The notes below the pieces were generated by a model, which had not been told where the DNA came from, searched no databases, and worked only from the letters and a program-made list of their open reading frames with translations. This document shows, piece after piece, positions 55,816 to 64,000 of a stretch of DNA of 64,000 bases. The translations under genes and the position numbers were made by a program. Positions within the stretch are counted from its first letter, which is position 1; each line of letters opens with the position of its first letter. Source of the DNA: Streptococcus suis. GTDB taxonomy: Bacteria; Bacillota; Bacilli; Lactobacillales; Streptococcaceae. The stretch is taken from NCBI RefSeq assembly GCF_902702775.1, contig NZ_LR738724.1, positions 1,116,001 to 1,180,000 of the forward strand, given 5' to 3'.

Positions 55816-55939
55816 GATGATAAATCCTTTCTAAGCAGAAATTACTGAAGCGATGTCAGGTAGTATGTCTAAAGTATACCACAGTTTCTAAAAAAATAGC
55901 TCTGTGTCCTAGGCTCTATTATACTGTTTTTCAGATTTC

Positions 55940-56095
55940 ATACTCTTTAAATATCAAAATTATCCATTGTCAACTTGCCTCGATGAGTGAAAAACTCCTG
56001 TGGGGCTTTTTAGCCTGTTGCCTTGAAATAAGAAAAACAACAGAGTTCTGTCATCGGCTTCGTTTCCTAGGCTACTTTTGATTTTTATTGAGTAT
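55940..56095. repeat. BOX-like element
   Basis: 156 bp between ATACTC and GAGTAT. Read on the minus strand, ATACTCAATAAAAATCAAA...CTAGGAAAC...GCCG resembles boxA, and GGCAAGTTGAC...TTTGATATTTAAAGAGTAT resembles boxC of pneumococcal BOX elements. The rest of 55816-56249 contains only the terminator at 56176-56215. Confidence 0.65.
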
Positions 56096-56175
56096 CAGCA
56101 GCCCTGGATACACCCATTTCCTCATCATATTATACAAGAACTAGTTTATTCAAGCAAAAAGACGAGGACTCGCAG

Positions 56176-56215
56176 AAAAAGGCAATCGTAGTAGCCTTAA
56201 CTACACACGATTGCC
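56176..56215 (-). terminator. Terminator of the secreted protein gene
   Basis: GGCAATCGT...ACGATTGCC followed by TTTTTC on the minus strand. Confidence 0.85.
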
Positions 56216-56249
56216 ACTGGTTGGCTTAGTTCTGCAAATTGTCAGTCAC

Positions 56250-56981
56250 TTATTTCGGCCATTCAACTTTCACATCAAGTCCTGCAAGCGAAGTTGGTTC
56301 ACTCAAGTATGATGTTCTAGCATAGAAGTTTTTCATTACCGCTACTAGAGGGAAGGAAGTTTTAGTTTGATCAGTTACTTCTGCCTCCAATTCATAAGTT
56401 ACTGGACCTGCATGGCGAGGACTATCGATATAATAGATATCAGAAAAAGCATTTTCATTTTTCCATTGATTTATCTTATCATTACTTGCTCGTCCAACTG
56501 ACCATCCCCACTGACTATCGAAGTCACGATCCCCGTATGTTTTTTCACCTTTTTTAAAATGGCGATATTGGCTATATGAGTCGTTGCTAACATCGTTAAC
56601 ATTTGGAAATTTATTAAGCAAATTTTCACCTGATTGTCCTCCAACCATAGTAATGCTCTTCAAATTCATACCTGAAGGAACAACAAAATAGTATCCACCT
56701 TTATCATAGTTAAAGTTCCAATAAGTCGAATCAAAGATAACTTTCCACCGAACCTCTTTTTTATTACTTCCAGGAGTCGCCTCAATAGATACTGACTTTT
56801 TGACCAAGTCGTTATAGTTAGTCTCTTGAATAAGCTCCCCAGGATCAAAGATAGGCGAGATATGTGCTATTTGCACCTTTCCCTCTTCATTTGCTTTTAC
56901 GGTTGGTGTCTGTGTAAACAGCAATCCTCCCAATACGGTAGCACTTAAAAATAAACTTGATATAATTTTACGTTTGCTCAT
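56250..56981 (-). CDS. Secreted protein of unknown function
   Basis: A protein of 243 aa. The signal peptide is MSKRKIISSLFLSATVLGGLL, with cleavage probably after VKANE's Ala (about residue 30). There is no lipobox, LPXTG or repeat, so it is probably released or only weakly bound. The mature part of about 210 aa is polar and rich in aromatic residues (STYWNFNYDKGGYYFVVPSGMNL, DFDSQWGWSVGRASND), like a beta-sandwich binding domain. I do not recognise it. It is single, with its own terminator, and flanked by large non-coding gaps, an accessory-type setting. Confidence 0.75.
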   Translation of the reverse strand: MSKRKIISSLFLSATVLGGLLFTQTPTVKANEEGKVQIAHISPIFDPGELIQETNYNDLVKKSVSIEATPGSNKKEVRWKVIFDSTYWNFNYDKGGYYFVVPSGMNLKSITMVGGQSGENLLNKFPNVNDVSNDSYSQYRHFKKGEKTYGDRDFDSQWGWSVGRASNDKINQWKNENAFSDIYYIDSPRHAGPVTYELEAEVTDQTKTSFPLVAVMKNFYARTSYLSEPTSLAGLDVKVEWPK

Positions 56982-57288
56982 AAGAGTCTCCTTCTTTTAT
57001 TTGATCTATTTTTGCGCTAGCTACAAAAATATTGGCAAGCTAATCGTCCCATTTCTAGGCTATCCCTTCCTTACTAAGATGAGAGTCTCTAGCAAATAAA
57101 AGACTTTTAACTACTATCAGTATAACAATACAAGTAGTATTTTCTCTTGGAGCTATCCGTTTTTTTTCTATATTTGTCATTTAGCATATAGATGGTAAGA
57201 TACACTCTAAAAACGTCCGATGCAAAATTTGCTCATCTAGATGTCATCAAAGCATGCAAGATTGTTTCGATACTTTAAGCAGTATACA
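56982..57288. other. AT-rich gap upstream of the secreted protein gene
   Basis: It holds an inverted repeat ACTACT...AGTAGT around a possible -10 (TATACT) at about 57110-57135, about 140 nt before the ATG. No ORF seen. Confidence 0.45.
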
Positions 57289-57332
57289 AAAAATCACCTC
57301 AAAACAGTCAGGTCAAGACCCATTTTGAGGTG
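57289..57332 (-). terminator. Terminator of pcrA
   Basis: CACCTCAAAA...TTTTGAGGTG followed by ATTTTTTG on the minus strand, 84 nt after the stop. Confidence 0.8.
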
Positions 57333-57416
57333 TCATATGTCGTTCTAAAAATAATATTATGAAGACGTCGCAAGTCTTATAAAATGCGATGTTTCCTCTT
57401 TACTTTTGGTTCATCC

Positions 57417-59696
57417 CTACTCTTCCTTACTAATCGGTGCTAAGCTTGCCAAGACTTTTTTGAGGCCCATTTCTGGGAAATTGATTTTGAGTTCTTGGTT
57501 GCTGCCTGAGCCTGAAACTTCAAGGACTGTCCCTCGTCCCCATTTCTTGTGGACTGCGATGTCACCAACTGACCAGTTGGTGCCTGAGCTTGACGATTTG
57601 TTATTTGATGCGAAGGGCATACTGCCTCCGAGCTTGGCAGATGGTTGTACGGATGCTTTTCGACTTTGCATGGCCTGTTGCAAACTCATACCTTGTCCAA
57701 ACTGTGTCGCTCTGCCATTGACATAAGAAGCCTTAAAGCTAGTATTGGCTGGACGAGCGAGCCCCTGGTAATCAAGGAGGTCACTGGAAATTTCTCGGAT
57801 AAAGCGGCTTGGTTGGTTGTAGTTGGTGCGACCGAAAAGGAGTCGAGAATTGGCATTGGTCAGGTAGAGAGTCTGCTCAGCACGGGTGATGCCTACGTAG
57901 GCCAAACGACGTTCTTCTTCCAATTCGTCCTCTTCTTCTGCTGCACGACTGAGTGGGAAGACATTTTCCTCCATGCCAATCAGGAATACGACTGGAAATT
58001 CCAGACCCTTGGCCGCATGGAGAGTCATGAGGGTCACTTCTGAAGATTCTGTATTGCCATCATCTGTATCCGCAATCAGTGCTAAATCAAGCAGGAAGCG
58101 TGTCAACCGATCCAGACCTGTCTCTTCTTCCTCAGCATCCTTTTCATCAAAGTTTTTGGTAACAGAAAGGAATTCCTGGATGTTTTCAATGCGAGCATTA
58201 GCTTCCAGCGTATTTTGTGCGGCAAGGGCATCGATGTAGCCTGTTTGGTTCAATACTGCCTCGACTACTTGGGTGACCGTCAAGTTGTCTAATTGATTAC
58301 GAAGATTATAGAGGAGATTGGCTAGGTCAAAGACTGCCTGTGCTGCCTTCCCTTTAATCGGCGACAACATAATATCCTGAGAAGCTTCTAGCAAGGACAT
58401 GCTGTGACTGGTCGCAAAATCACGGAGTTTGTCAACCGTACCAGGTCCAACGCCACGTTTTGGCTCATTGACAATGCGTTCATAGGAAATATTATCCGAT
58501 GGATTTGCGATGATATTCAAATAAGAAATCACATCACGGATTTCCTTACGGCTGTAGAACTTGGTTCCTCCAACCATGGTATAAGGGATATTAGATTTGA
58601 GTAGGGCTTCTTCAATGGTACGGGACTGGGCATTGGTCCGATAGAGAACTGCAAAATCCTTATAAGCCTCACCTTCTCGGTGCAACTGGTCAATCTGCCC
58701 TGCGACAAAAATCGCCTCGTCATTCTCATCTCTGGCACGATAGTAGGTAATCAAATCCCCTTGGGCATTCTGTGTCCAGAGTTTTTTGGGACGGCGATTG
58801 CGGTTGTTTTCGATAACCTCATTGGCAGCCTGCAAGACATTCTTGGTGGAGCGGTAGTTTTCCTCCAAAAGGACAACCTTGCTCTCTGGATAGTCCTTTT
58901 CAAAGTCCAGGATATTTTGCATATCCGCACCACGCCAACCATAGATAGACTGGTCCGCATCACCGACCACGCAGATATTCTTGAAACGTGATGCCAGGAG
59001 CTTGACCAATTGGTACTGGGCATGGTTGGTATCCTGATACTCATCGACATGGATATACTGGAATTTCTGCTGGTAATAGGTCAGGACCTCTGGATTTTGG
59101 TCAAAAAGGCGGAGCGTCAACATGATCAAATCATCAAAGTCAACGGCCTCTGACTGTCTGAGTTCCTTTTGATAAGCCGTGTAGCATTTTGCAACAATCT
59201 GCGTGTATAGGTCGCCAGCCTGGGCTTCAAATGCCTTGTCATCAATCAAGTCGTTTTTGGCATTAGAAATGGTTCCCAAGATTGAGCGTTCACTCCACTT
59301 TTTCGGGTCTAGATTGAGATTTTTCAAAATCCGTTTCATGAGACTGCGTTGCTCACCTGGGTCCACAATGGTGAAGTTACGGTTGTAGCCGATATGGTCA
59401 GCATCTCGACGCAAAATCCGCACACACATGGAGTGGAAGGTAGCAATCAAACAGTCTTGCGTAGCAGGATTGAGGGCGTAGGCCCGCTCCTTCATCTCAC
59501 GCGCTGCTTTGTTGGTAAAGGTAATGGCTAGGATATTCCAAGGATTGACCATTTTTTCATCAATCAAATAAGCGATTCGGTGAGTCAGGACTCGCGTCTT
59601 ACCCGAACCAGCCCCTGCCATAATCAATAGCGGACCTTCCGTCGTCTGTACCGCTTCTGCCTGTCTGTCATTCATTCCGTTTAATAATGGGTTCAT
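57417..59696 (-). CDS. pcrA: ATP-dependent DNA helicase PcrA
   Basis: A protein of 759 aa. UvrD-family 3'-5' helicase: Walker A is MAGAGSGKTRVLTHRIAYL (about residues 27-45), then HVDEYQDTNHAQYQL, VGDADQSIYGWRGAD, TLHAAKGLEFPVVFL and RRLAYVGITRAEQTLYL. The C-terminal tail ends in the RNA-polymerase-binding Tudor-like region (WSVGDIAVHKKWGRGTVLEVSG). Roles in repair and transcription-coupled work are known for the family. The SD is weak (GAGAC). Palindromic repeat A lies directly upstream. Confidence 0.96.
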   Translation of the reverse strand: MNPLLNGMNDRQAEAVQTTEGPLLIMAGAGSGKTRVLTHRIAYLIDEKMVNPWNILAITFTNKAAREMKERAYALNPATQDCLIATFHSMCVRILRRDADHIGYNRNFTIVDPGEQRSLMKRILKNLNLDPKKWSERSILGTISNAKNDLIDDKAFEAQAGDLYTQIVAKCYTAYQKELRQSEAVDFDDLIMLTLRLFDQNPEVLTYYQQKFQYIHVDEYQDTNHAQYQLVKLLASRFKNICVVGDADQSIYGWRGADMQNILDFEKDYPESKVVLLEENYRSTKNVLQAANEVIENNRNRRPKKLWTQNAQGDLITYYRARDENDEAIFVAGQIDQLHREGEAYKDFAVLYRTNAQSRTIEEALLKSNIPYTMVGGTKFYSRKEIRDVISYLNIIANPSDNISYERIVNEPKRGVGPGTVDKLRDFATSHSMSLLEASQDIMLSPIKGKAAQAVFDLANLLYNLRNQLDNLTVTQVVEAVLNQTGYIDALAAQNTLEANARIENIQEFLSVTKNFDEKDAEEEETGLDRLTRFLLDLALIADTDDGNTESSEVTLMTLHAAKGLEFPVVFLIGMEENVFPLSRAAEEEDELEEERRLAYVGITRAEQTLYLTNANSRLLFGRTNYNQPSRFIREISSDLLDYQGLARPANTSFKASYVNGRATQFGQGMSLQQAMQSRKASVQPSAKLGGSMPFASNNKSSSSGTNWSVGDIAVHKKWGRGTVLEVSGSGSNQELKINFPEMGLKKVLASLAPISKEE

Positions 59697-59713
59697 TGTC
59701 TCATACTTTCTTA

Positions 59714-59872
59714 GAACATGTATTACAAGTGGAGTGCTTTTAAATAAGAGATAGTTTTTCGCTAATCAAGGCAGTTTTTTGAAGGAATACCGACTGTATT
59801 TTGAAAAAAACTAACGATGAGTAGCTGAAAAACTAGGCTTAGATGGAAGTACTACACTGTGAATACAGGTTC
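59714..59872. repeat. Palindromic repeat family A, copy 2
   Basis: 159 bp aligned with 46787-46936: ends GAACATGTATTAC and GTGAATACAGGTTC, core CAGTTTTTTGAAGG...ACCGACTGTATTTTG and AAAAAAACTAACGATGAG. It sits 17 bp before pcrA, where a promoter or leader would be expected. The rest of 59697-60036 holds the nox terminator and no gene. Confidence 0.75.
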
Positions 59873-59993
59873 GTTATAATCATTCTCTCCATTATACCAA
59901 AAAATCATTTTTAGGGCAGGTGGTAAATTAGAAAGATCAACTAATCGTTGAGTGATGAATTTCCAAATTTGGAGGATCATTAGTAGCAAGCGC

Positions 59994-60025
59994 CAAAAAA
60001 GCCCAGAGTTATCTCTGAGCTTTTG
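59994..60025 (-). terminator. Terminator of nox
   Basis: AGCTCAGAGATAACTCTGGGCT followed by TTTTTGG on the minus strand. Confidence 0.85.
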
Positions 60026-60036
60026 TATTCAATTGA

Positions 60037-61404
60037 TTATTCAGCACCCAAGGCAGCTACTGTGATGTAGTTGTAAGGCTTGTTGAAGTGTGGCAAGAAG
60101 AATAAGTCTGTCAAGGCCAATTTTTCGATTGTTACACCTTCTTGGATTGCCAATGAGAAGAGGTGGATACCCAATGAGATGTCTTCACGAGCAGCCATTT
60201 GCGCACCAAGGATACGACGTGAATCTTTATCGTAAACAATCTTGATTGTAACTGGGAAGTTGCCGTGCTCCATGAATTCTGGTTTTTGGTTGTCTGTTAC
60301 TTCAGTAACAGCAGCGTTCAAACCAAGACGAGTAGCTTTTTCAAGTGTCAAACCAGTTGATACAAGGTTAAGACCATAGATAGAGATACCGTTAGAACCT
60401 TGTACACCGATACCTTCAAGGTCAGTGCCACAGATGTTGTGAGCTGCTACGATACCAGTACGTACTGCGTTTGAAGCCAAAGCGATGTAGCTTGTGTCAC
60501 CAGTAGCGTTGTCGTAGATAGTTGCACAGTCACCGATAGCGTAAACACCTGGGATTGAAGTTTCTTGGCGTTTGTTTACAAGGAAGGCACCGTTACGGAA
60601 GCGCTCGATTCCTTCACCTGCAAATGCAGTGTTTGGACGGAAACCAACAGCCAAGATAACCATGTCAACATCGTATTCGTTCTTGTCAGTGATGATTTTC
60701 TCAACTTTACCATTACCAGCAACTTCTTTAACAGTTTCGCCAAAGGCAAGTTGAATACCATGTTCTTCCATGTTTTTAGCCATAAGGTCTGACAAGTCGC
60801 GGTCATAGTAACCAGCCAAACATGTATCTACAACGTCGATAAGGATAACTTCTTTACCTTTACGTTGGAATGCTTCTGCAAGCTCAACACCGATGTAACC
60901 AGCACCAACAACTGCTACGCGGTTGATGTCTTTGTTTTTCAATTTTTCAATAACATCTGCTGAGTTTTGGTACAATTTAACGAATTGCAAGTTTTCAAGA
61001 GTTGCTTCAAATTCAAGAGAACCTTCTTTGATTTCAGCTCCTTTGATTGGTGGCAAGATAGGTTGTGAACCAGTTGCGAAAAGAAGTTTTTCAAATGATT
61101 CAACATGTTCTTGACCATTTACAAGCGCTGTAACTGTTTTGGCATCATAGTCAATGTTTGTAACAGGTGACTCCATGTATACTGTCGCGCCCAAGCTCTC
61201 CAACTCTTCTTTGTTTGAGTAGAAAAGTCCTTCAGGACCGCCAATTTGCTCACCAATCCACAAAGCCATACCACAACCCAAGAATGAAATATTTGAGTTT
61301 TGGTCAAATACAACGATTTCGTTTTCTTGACCATAATTTGTCAACATAGTTTTGATTGCGGCAGTACCAGCATGGTTAGCACCGACAACAACGATTTTAG
61401 CCAT
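60037..61404 (-). CDS. nox: NADH oxidase, water-forming type
   Basis: A protein of 455 aa from [16 protein letters not shown]; the GTG at 61419 is less likely. The FAD-binding GxNxAG start is followed by the redox Cys in [15 protein letters not shown] (about residue 42, the Cys-sulfenic acid site), the NADH-binding [15 protein letters not shown] (about 165) and the second FAD motif YAIGDCATI. It reduces oxygen to water with NADH, which protects a lactic acid bacterium and regenerates NAD. A good promoter and a palindrome lie upstream. Confidence 0.94.
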   Translation of the reverse strand: MAKIVVVGANHAGTAAIKTMLTNYGQENEIVVFDQNSNISFLGCGMALWIGEQIGGPEGLFYSNKEELESLGATVYMESPVTNIDYDAKTVTALVNGQEHVESFEKLLFATGSQPILPPIKGAEIKEGSLEFEATLENLQFVKLYQNSADVIEKLKNKDINRVAVVGAGYIGVELAEAFQRKGKEVILIDVVDTCLAGYYDRDLSDLMAKNMEEHGIQLAFGETVKEVAGNGKVEKIITDKNEYDVDMVILAVGFRPNTAFAGEGIERFRNGAFLVNKRQETSIPGVYAIGDCATIYDNATGDTSYIALASNAVRTGIVAAHNICGTDLEGIGVQGSNGISIYGLNLVSTGLTLEKATRLGLNAAVTEVTDNQKPEFMEHGNFPVTIKIVYDKDSRRILGAQMAAREDISLGIHLFSLAIQEGVTIEKLALTDLFFLPHFNKPYNYITVAALGAE

Positions 61405-61448
61405 AATGTAAAATCTCACTTTCGAAAATATATTTTTTTACGAACTAT

Positions 61449-61478
61449 ATTATACAATACAAATGTTACCGATTTCAA
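61449..61478 (-). promoter_or_regulatory. Promoter of nox
   Basis: TTGAAA, 18-nt spacer, TATAAT on the minus strand, 45 nt before the ATG. Confidence 0.7.
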
Positions 61479-61504
61479 AAAATATGCTCAGAATATCACA
61501 TTTT

Positions 61505-61523
61505 TTTCAAAAAGTTTTTGAAA
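61505..61523. promoter_or_regulatory. Perfect 19-bp palindrome upstream of nox
   Basis: TTTCAAAAA-G-TTTTTGAAA lies 27 bp before the -35 box; a half-like ATTTCAAAAAA recurs at the -35 (61472-61482). It could be an operator; it does not fit the usual Rex consensus. Confidence 0.45.
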
Positions 61524-61561
61524 TGCTATTTTCTTTAAACAATGTAAAGATATATAAAAGC

Positions 61562-61584
61562 AAAAAACCTAGATTTCTCTAGGC
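61562..61584 (-). terminator. Terminator of the ATP-cone gene
   Basis: AGCCTAGAGAAATCTAGGTTTTTT on the minus strand. Confidence 0.85.
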
Positions 61585-61589
61585 TTCTC

Positions 61590-61928
61590 TTAACGTACTT
61601 GTTCAAAACGCAGATGTACAATAATCTTATCGCCATAGCCGTTACGTTCCAAATCACGTTGCAAGCGATAGGAAATGTAATGCTCAGCAATAGAAATATA
61701 ACCTGCATCTAAAAGACGGTGTTCAACTTGCGACTGAACCATGCTAATCGTTGGTCGCTCTGTATGAGCTTCTTCCAAGTCAAGCACTACTTTCTTTGTG
61801 ACCTGTGCAAGATTTTTCCGCCAAGTTTCATCAATGACATAGACTGTCTGTGCAGCTTTAATGATGGCTTGGTAGATTTTATCTGGGTCAAATTCAACAA
61901 TCTCTCCACTACGTTTAATGACTTGCAT
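61590..61928 (-). CDS. Stand-alone ATP-cone domain protein
   Basis: A protein of 112 aa from MQVIKRSGEIVEFDPDKIYQAIIKAA, with AAAGGAG upstream. The whole protein is one ATP-cone, the nucleotide-sensing domain otherwise found at the N-terminus of ribonucleotide reductases and in NrdR (VIKRSGEIVEFD, V..QVEHRLLD). No catalytic or zinc-ribbon part is present. It may be an accessory nucleotide sensor; the role is unknown. A strong promoter (TTGACA-N17-GATAAT) and a terminator frame it as a single-gene unit. Confidence 0.85.
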   Translation of the reverse strand: MQVIKRSGEIVEFDPDKIYQAIIKAAQTVYVIDETWRKNLAQVTKKVVLDLEEAHTERPTISMVQSQVEHRLLDAGYISIAEHYISYRLQRDLERNGYGDKIIVHLRFEQVR

Positions 61929-61970
61929 AAAAGCTCCTTTCTGGTTTTCAGTAAACCCTTTCATACTTAC

Positions 61971-61999
61971 ATTATCTAGGTTTTTGTGTATTTTGTCAA
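61971..61999 (-). promoter_or_regulatory. Promoter of the ATP-cone gene
   Basis: TTGACA, 17-nt spacer, GATAAT on the minus strand, about 42 nt before the ATG. Confidence 0.8.
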
Positions 62000-62033
62000 G
62001 TATTCTTTTTCATAAATTTTGCCTTGGCTTATT

Positions 62034-62063
62034 TTCGCTGAAAGCCCTTTAGTATGATATAAT
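62034..62063 (+). promoter_or_regulatory. Promoter of pepF
   Basis: A TATAAT at 62058-62063, 31 nt before the ATG, with a poor -35 (TTCGCT at 62034, 18-nt spacer). Confidence 0.55.
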
Positions 62064-62094
62064 GGACCTATTAAAATGAAATAAGGAGAAAATC

Positions 62095-63885
62095 ATGACA
62101 AACGCAATGCCTAAACGTCAAGAAATTGATGTGCAATTAACTTGGGATACGGACATTCTATTTCCGACCCCTGATAACTACAAAGAAAATTTAGCAGCCT
62201 ACGCTAAGCAAGTGACAGCTTTCGAATCGAATTACAAAGGGAAGTTAACTGATAAGGATACCATCGTTTCCGCCTTAACAGAATACGAAAAAATCGTTAT
62301 TCTTGATAGCAGACTTTCCCACTATGCCTTTTTGCCATTAGAAGTTGACAAGATGAATACTGAATTGGCGAGCCTGGCCAACGAATACGACCTCGTTTCT
62401 GCCAAGGCACGTCCTCAACGAGATTTCCTCTATTCAGAACTTGGTCAATTAGATGAAGGTTTTCTTCTCGAATTAAAAGAAGAACAACCACAATGGGCTG
62501 CTTTCTTCGATGCAATCCTACGTGATAAGCCGCATCAGCTTCATCCACTACAAGAAGAACTTCTCTCTAACTTCGCACCAACCTTTGGTCAGCCATATAA
62601 TAACTACGGTGTGACCAAGTTTGAAGATATGACCTTTGATAACTTCGAGGCAAATGGCGAAACGCTCGGCAATAGCTATGTGCTCTTTGAAAATGATTAT
62701 GAACTCAGCCATGATACCGAAATCCGTCGCAATTCAGCTGCTGGTTTCTATTCAACCTTGAAAAAATACAAGAATACAACTGCAGCAACTTATTTGTCTC
62801 ATATCAAAAACGAGCAAATCGAAGCTCGTTTGCGCGGATTTGACAATACGATTGATTTCCTCTTGCACAGTCAAAATGTCTCCCGTGATCTATTTGACCG
62901 TCAGATTGATGTCATCATGAAGGAATTGGCTCCTCACATGCGTCGCTATGTGAAATTGGTTGCCAAGGCTCATGGTTTGGATAAAATCACTCATGCTGAC
63001 TTGAAAATCAGCCTACCATCTGAATACAATCAACGCATTACTCCTGAAGAGTCCAAACAATTCTTGATTGACTGCTTGGGTATTCTTGGAGAAGATTATG
63101 TAAAAATGATTGAACAATCATTTGATGAGCGTTGGATTGACTTTGCTCAAAACGAAGGTAAGGCTACTGGTGGCTTCTGTGCTACTCTTTACGATGGACC
63201 ATCCTATATCCTACTTTCATGGACAGGTTTGATGAACGAAGTCTTGGTATTGGCTCACGAATTGGGTCATGCTGGTCATTTCCAATTGGCTAAGAAACAA
63301 AGTGTCCTCAGCTACGATCCATCCCTCTACTTCATCGAGGCTCCTTCTACAGCTAATGAAGTCTTGACATGTAACACCCTTTTGAAAAACAACCAAGACC
63401 CTGGCTTCCAAGCTTACTTGATTAGCGAGTTGATCAGCCGTACTTACTTCCACAACATGGTGACTCACTTGCTTGAAGCAGCCTTCCAACGTGAAGTCTA
63501 CACTCGTTTGGACAATGAAGAATACCTCAATGGTGATATTCTCTGCCAAATAAAGTTGGATGTCATCAAGGAATTCTGGGGTGAAGACTTTGAAATCGGT
63601 GACGATGCAGGTCTTATCTGGATGCGTCAACCGCACTACTACATTGGTTTGTATCCATATACCTACTCAGCTGGTTTGACCATCGGTACGGCTATGGCTA
63701 AGCAATTGGAAGAACATCCTGAAGAAGTTGTTGAAAAATGGTTGGAAACCTTGTCACTCGGTGCAAGTCTTTCTGCCCAAGACCTTGCTAAACACGCTGG
63801 TGTCGACGTTTCGACTGACCAACCACTCAAAGAAACCATTGCCTACGTTGGTTCCTTGGTGGATAAATTGGAATCCTTAATCTAA
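62095..63885 (+). CDS. pepF: Oligoendopeptidase F (M3B)
   Basis: A protein of 596 aa, full length. The zinc-binding HExxH is seen in LAHELGHAGHF (about residue 388), with the third ligand in FIEAPSTANEVLT downstream. It hydrolyses short peptides in the cytoplasm and is common in lactic acid bacteria. The start MTNAMPKRQEIDV has AAGGAG 7 nt upstream. It has its own promoter and terminator. Confidence 0.96.
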   Translation: MTNAMPKRQEIDVQLTWDTDILFPTPDNYKENLAAYAKQVTAFESNYKGKLTDKDTIVSALTEYEKIVILDSRLSHYAFLPLEVDKMNTELASLANEYDLVSAKARPQRDFLYSELGQLDEGFLLELKEEQPQWAAFFDAILRDKPHQLHPLQEELLSNFAPTFGQPYNNYGVTKFEDMTFDNFEANGETLGNSYVLFENDYELSHDTEIRRNSAAGFYSTLKKYKNTTAATYLSHIKNEQIEARLRGFDNTIDFLLHSQNVSRDLFDRQIDVIMKELAPHMRRYVKLVAKAHGLDKITHADLKISLPSEYNQRITPEESKQFLIDCLGILGEDYVKMIEQSFDERWIDFAQNEGKATGGFCATLYDGPSYILLSWTGLMNEVLVLAHELGHAGHFQLAKKQSVLSYDPSLYFIEAPSTANEVLTCNTLLKNNQDPGFQAYLISELISRTYFHNMVTHLLEAAFQREVYTRLDNEEYLNGDILCQIKLDVIKEFWGEDFEIGDDAGLIWMRQPHYYIGLYPYTYSAGLTIGTAMAKQLEEHPEEVVEKWLETLSLGASLSAQDLAKHAGVDVSTDQPLKETIAYVGSLVDKLESLI

Positions 63886-63893
63886 TAACTCTT

Positions 63894-63927
63894 AAAGACT
63901 TGAACTTATTTGTTCAGGTCTTTTTGT
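63894..63927 (+). terminator. Terminator of pepF
   Basis: AAAGACTTGAAC-TTATTT-GTTCAGGTCTTTTT. Confidence 0.85.
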
Positions 63928-64000
63928 CTATTCTTTCTTGATACCAATTTTTGACATAGGTCAATTCATACTGACTTAAAAAATGTCCCTTGTCAAAACG
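63914..64000 (-). CDS. C-terminus of an unidentified minus-strand gene (partial)
   Basis: From the right edge a frame of 28 codons is open to a TGA at 63914-63916: it ends in SQYELTYVKNWYQERIDKKT. The composition looks protein-like, and the stop lies in the pepF terminator hairpin, as expected for convergent genes. Too short to identify; it could be a chance frame. Confidence 0.45.
   Translation of the reverse strand, partial: RFDKGHFLSQYELTYVKNWYQERIDKKT

Overview
The window looks like the chromosome of a low-GC Firmicute of the genus Streptococcus, most probably Streptococcus suis or a close relative. The call rests on family recognition of the proteins (AddAB/RexAB, CpsY/MtaR, a BOX-like repeat, a YSIRK/LPXTG surface protein whose signal peptide is of the S. 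suis type); no database was consulted. Most of it is core genome on the minus strand. The plus strand carries two small membrane or secreted genes, a decayed IS200-type transposase, plsY, an ABC exporter pair and pepF.

Layout. 1-11.1 kb: an RsmJ-like methyltransferase (cut by the window edge), then the pyrimidine operon pyrR-pyrB-carA-carB with an elaborate series of RNA elements, then Pr6Pr, PhnA/YjdM, rluD, lspA and a CpsY/MtaR-type LysR regulator. 11.2-14.1 kb: a GNAT acetyltransferase with a short upstream ORF, ribosomal proteins L27 and L21, and the branched-chain amino acid carrier BrnQ. 14.2-17.5 kb: thiI and nifS, the tRNA 4-thiouridine pathway, separated by an unexpected acyltransferase/glycosyltransferase-like fusion. 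17.6-23.4 kb: small surface/membrane genes, threonine aldolase, ribosomal S1, three tRNAs, a MITE-like repeat, a broken IS200/IS605 element and ilvE. 24-31 kb: topoisomerase IV (parE...parC) with three inserted genes, including a class III Fic AMP-transferase, and divergent plsY. 31-38 kb: the AddAB recombination nuclease. 38.6-44.8 kb: a gene of about 6.2 kb for a repeat-rich LPXTG adhesin with MucBP-type repeats. 45-64 kb: obg, uvrC, an ABC exporter, an LdcB-like carboxypeptidase, a CPBP protease-like protein, a YjjG nucleotidase, a secreted protein, pcrA, NADH oxidase, an ATP-cone protein and pepF.

The most unusual material is non-coding. (1) The pyr operon has four PyrR-type hairpins with co-varying stems, three long hairpins that all carry TATCGA in the loop, and a duplicated cruciform repeat ending at the start codons of carA and carB, neither of which has a Shine-Dalgarno (SD) sequence. 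A member of the same repeat family, with terminal inverted repeats, sits between two tRNA genes. (2) plsY and uvrC each have an extended -10 box exactly 6 nt before the ATG, so both are candidate leaderless mRNAs. (3) The GNAT gene is preceded by a 21-codon ORF and mutually exclusive hairpins, which is attenuator-like. (4) A class III Fic gene lies directly behind parE, a target of related Fic enzymes. (5) At least two further families of palindromic intergenic repeats occur in the window.
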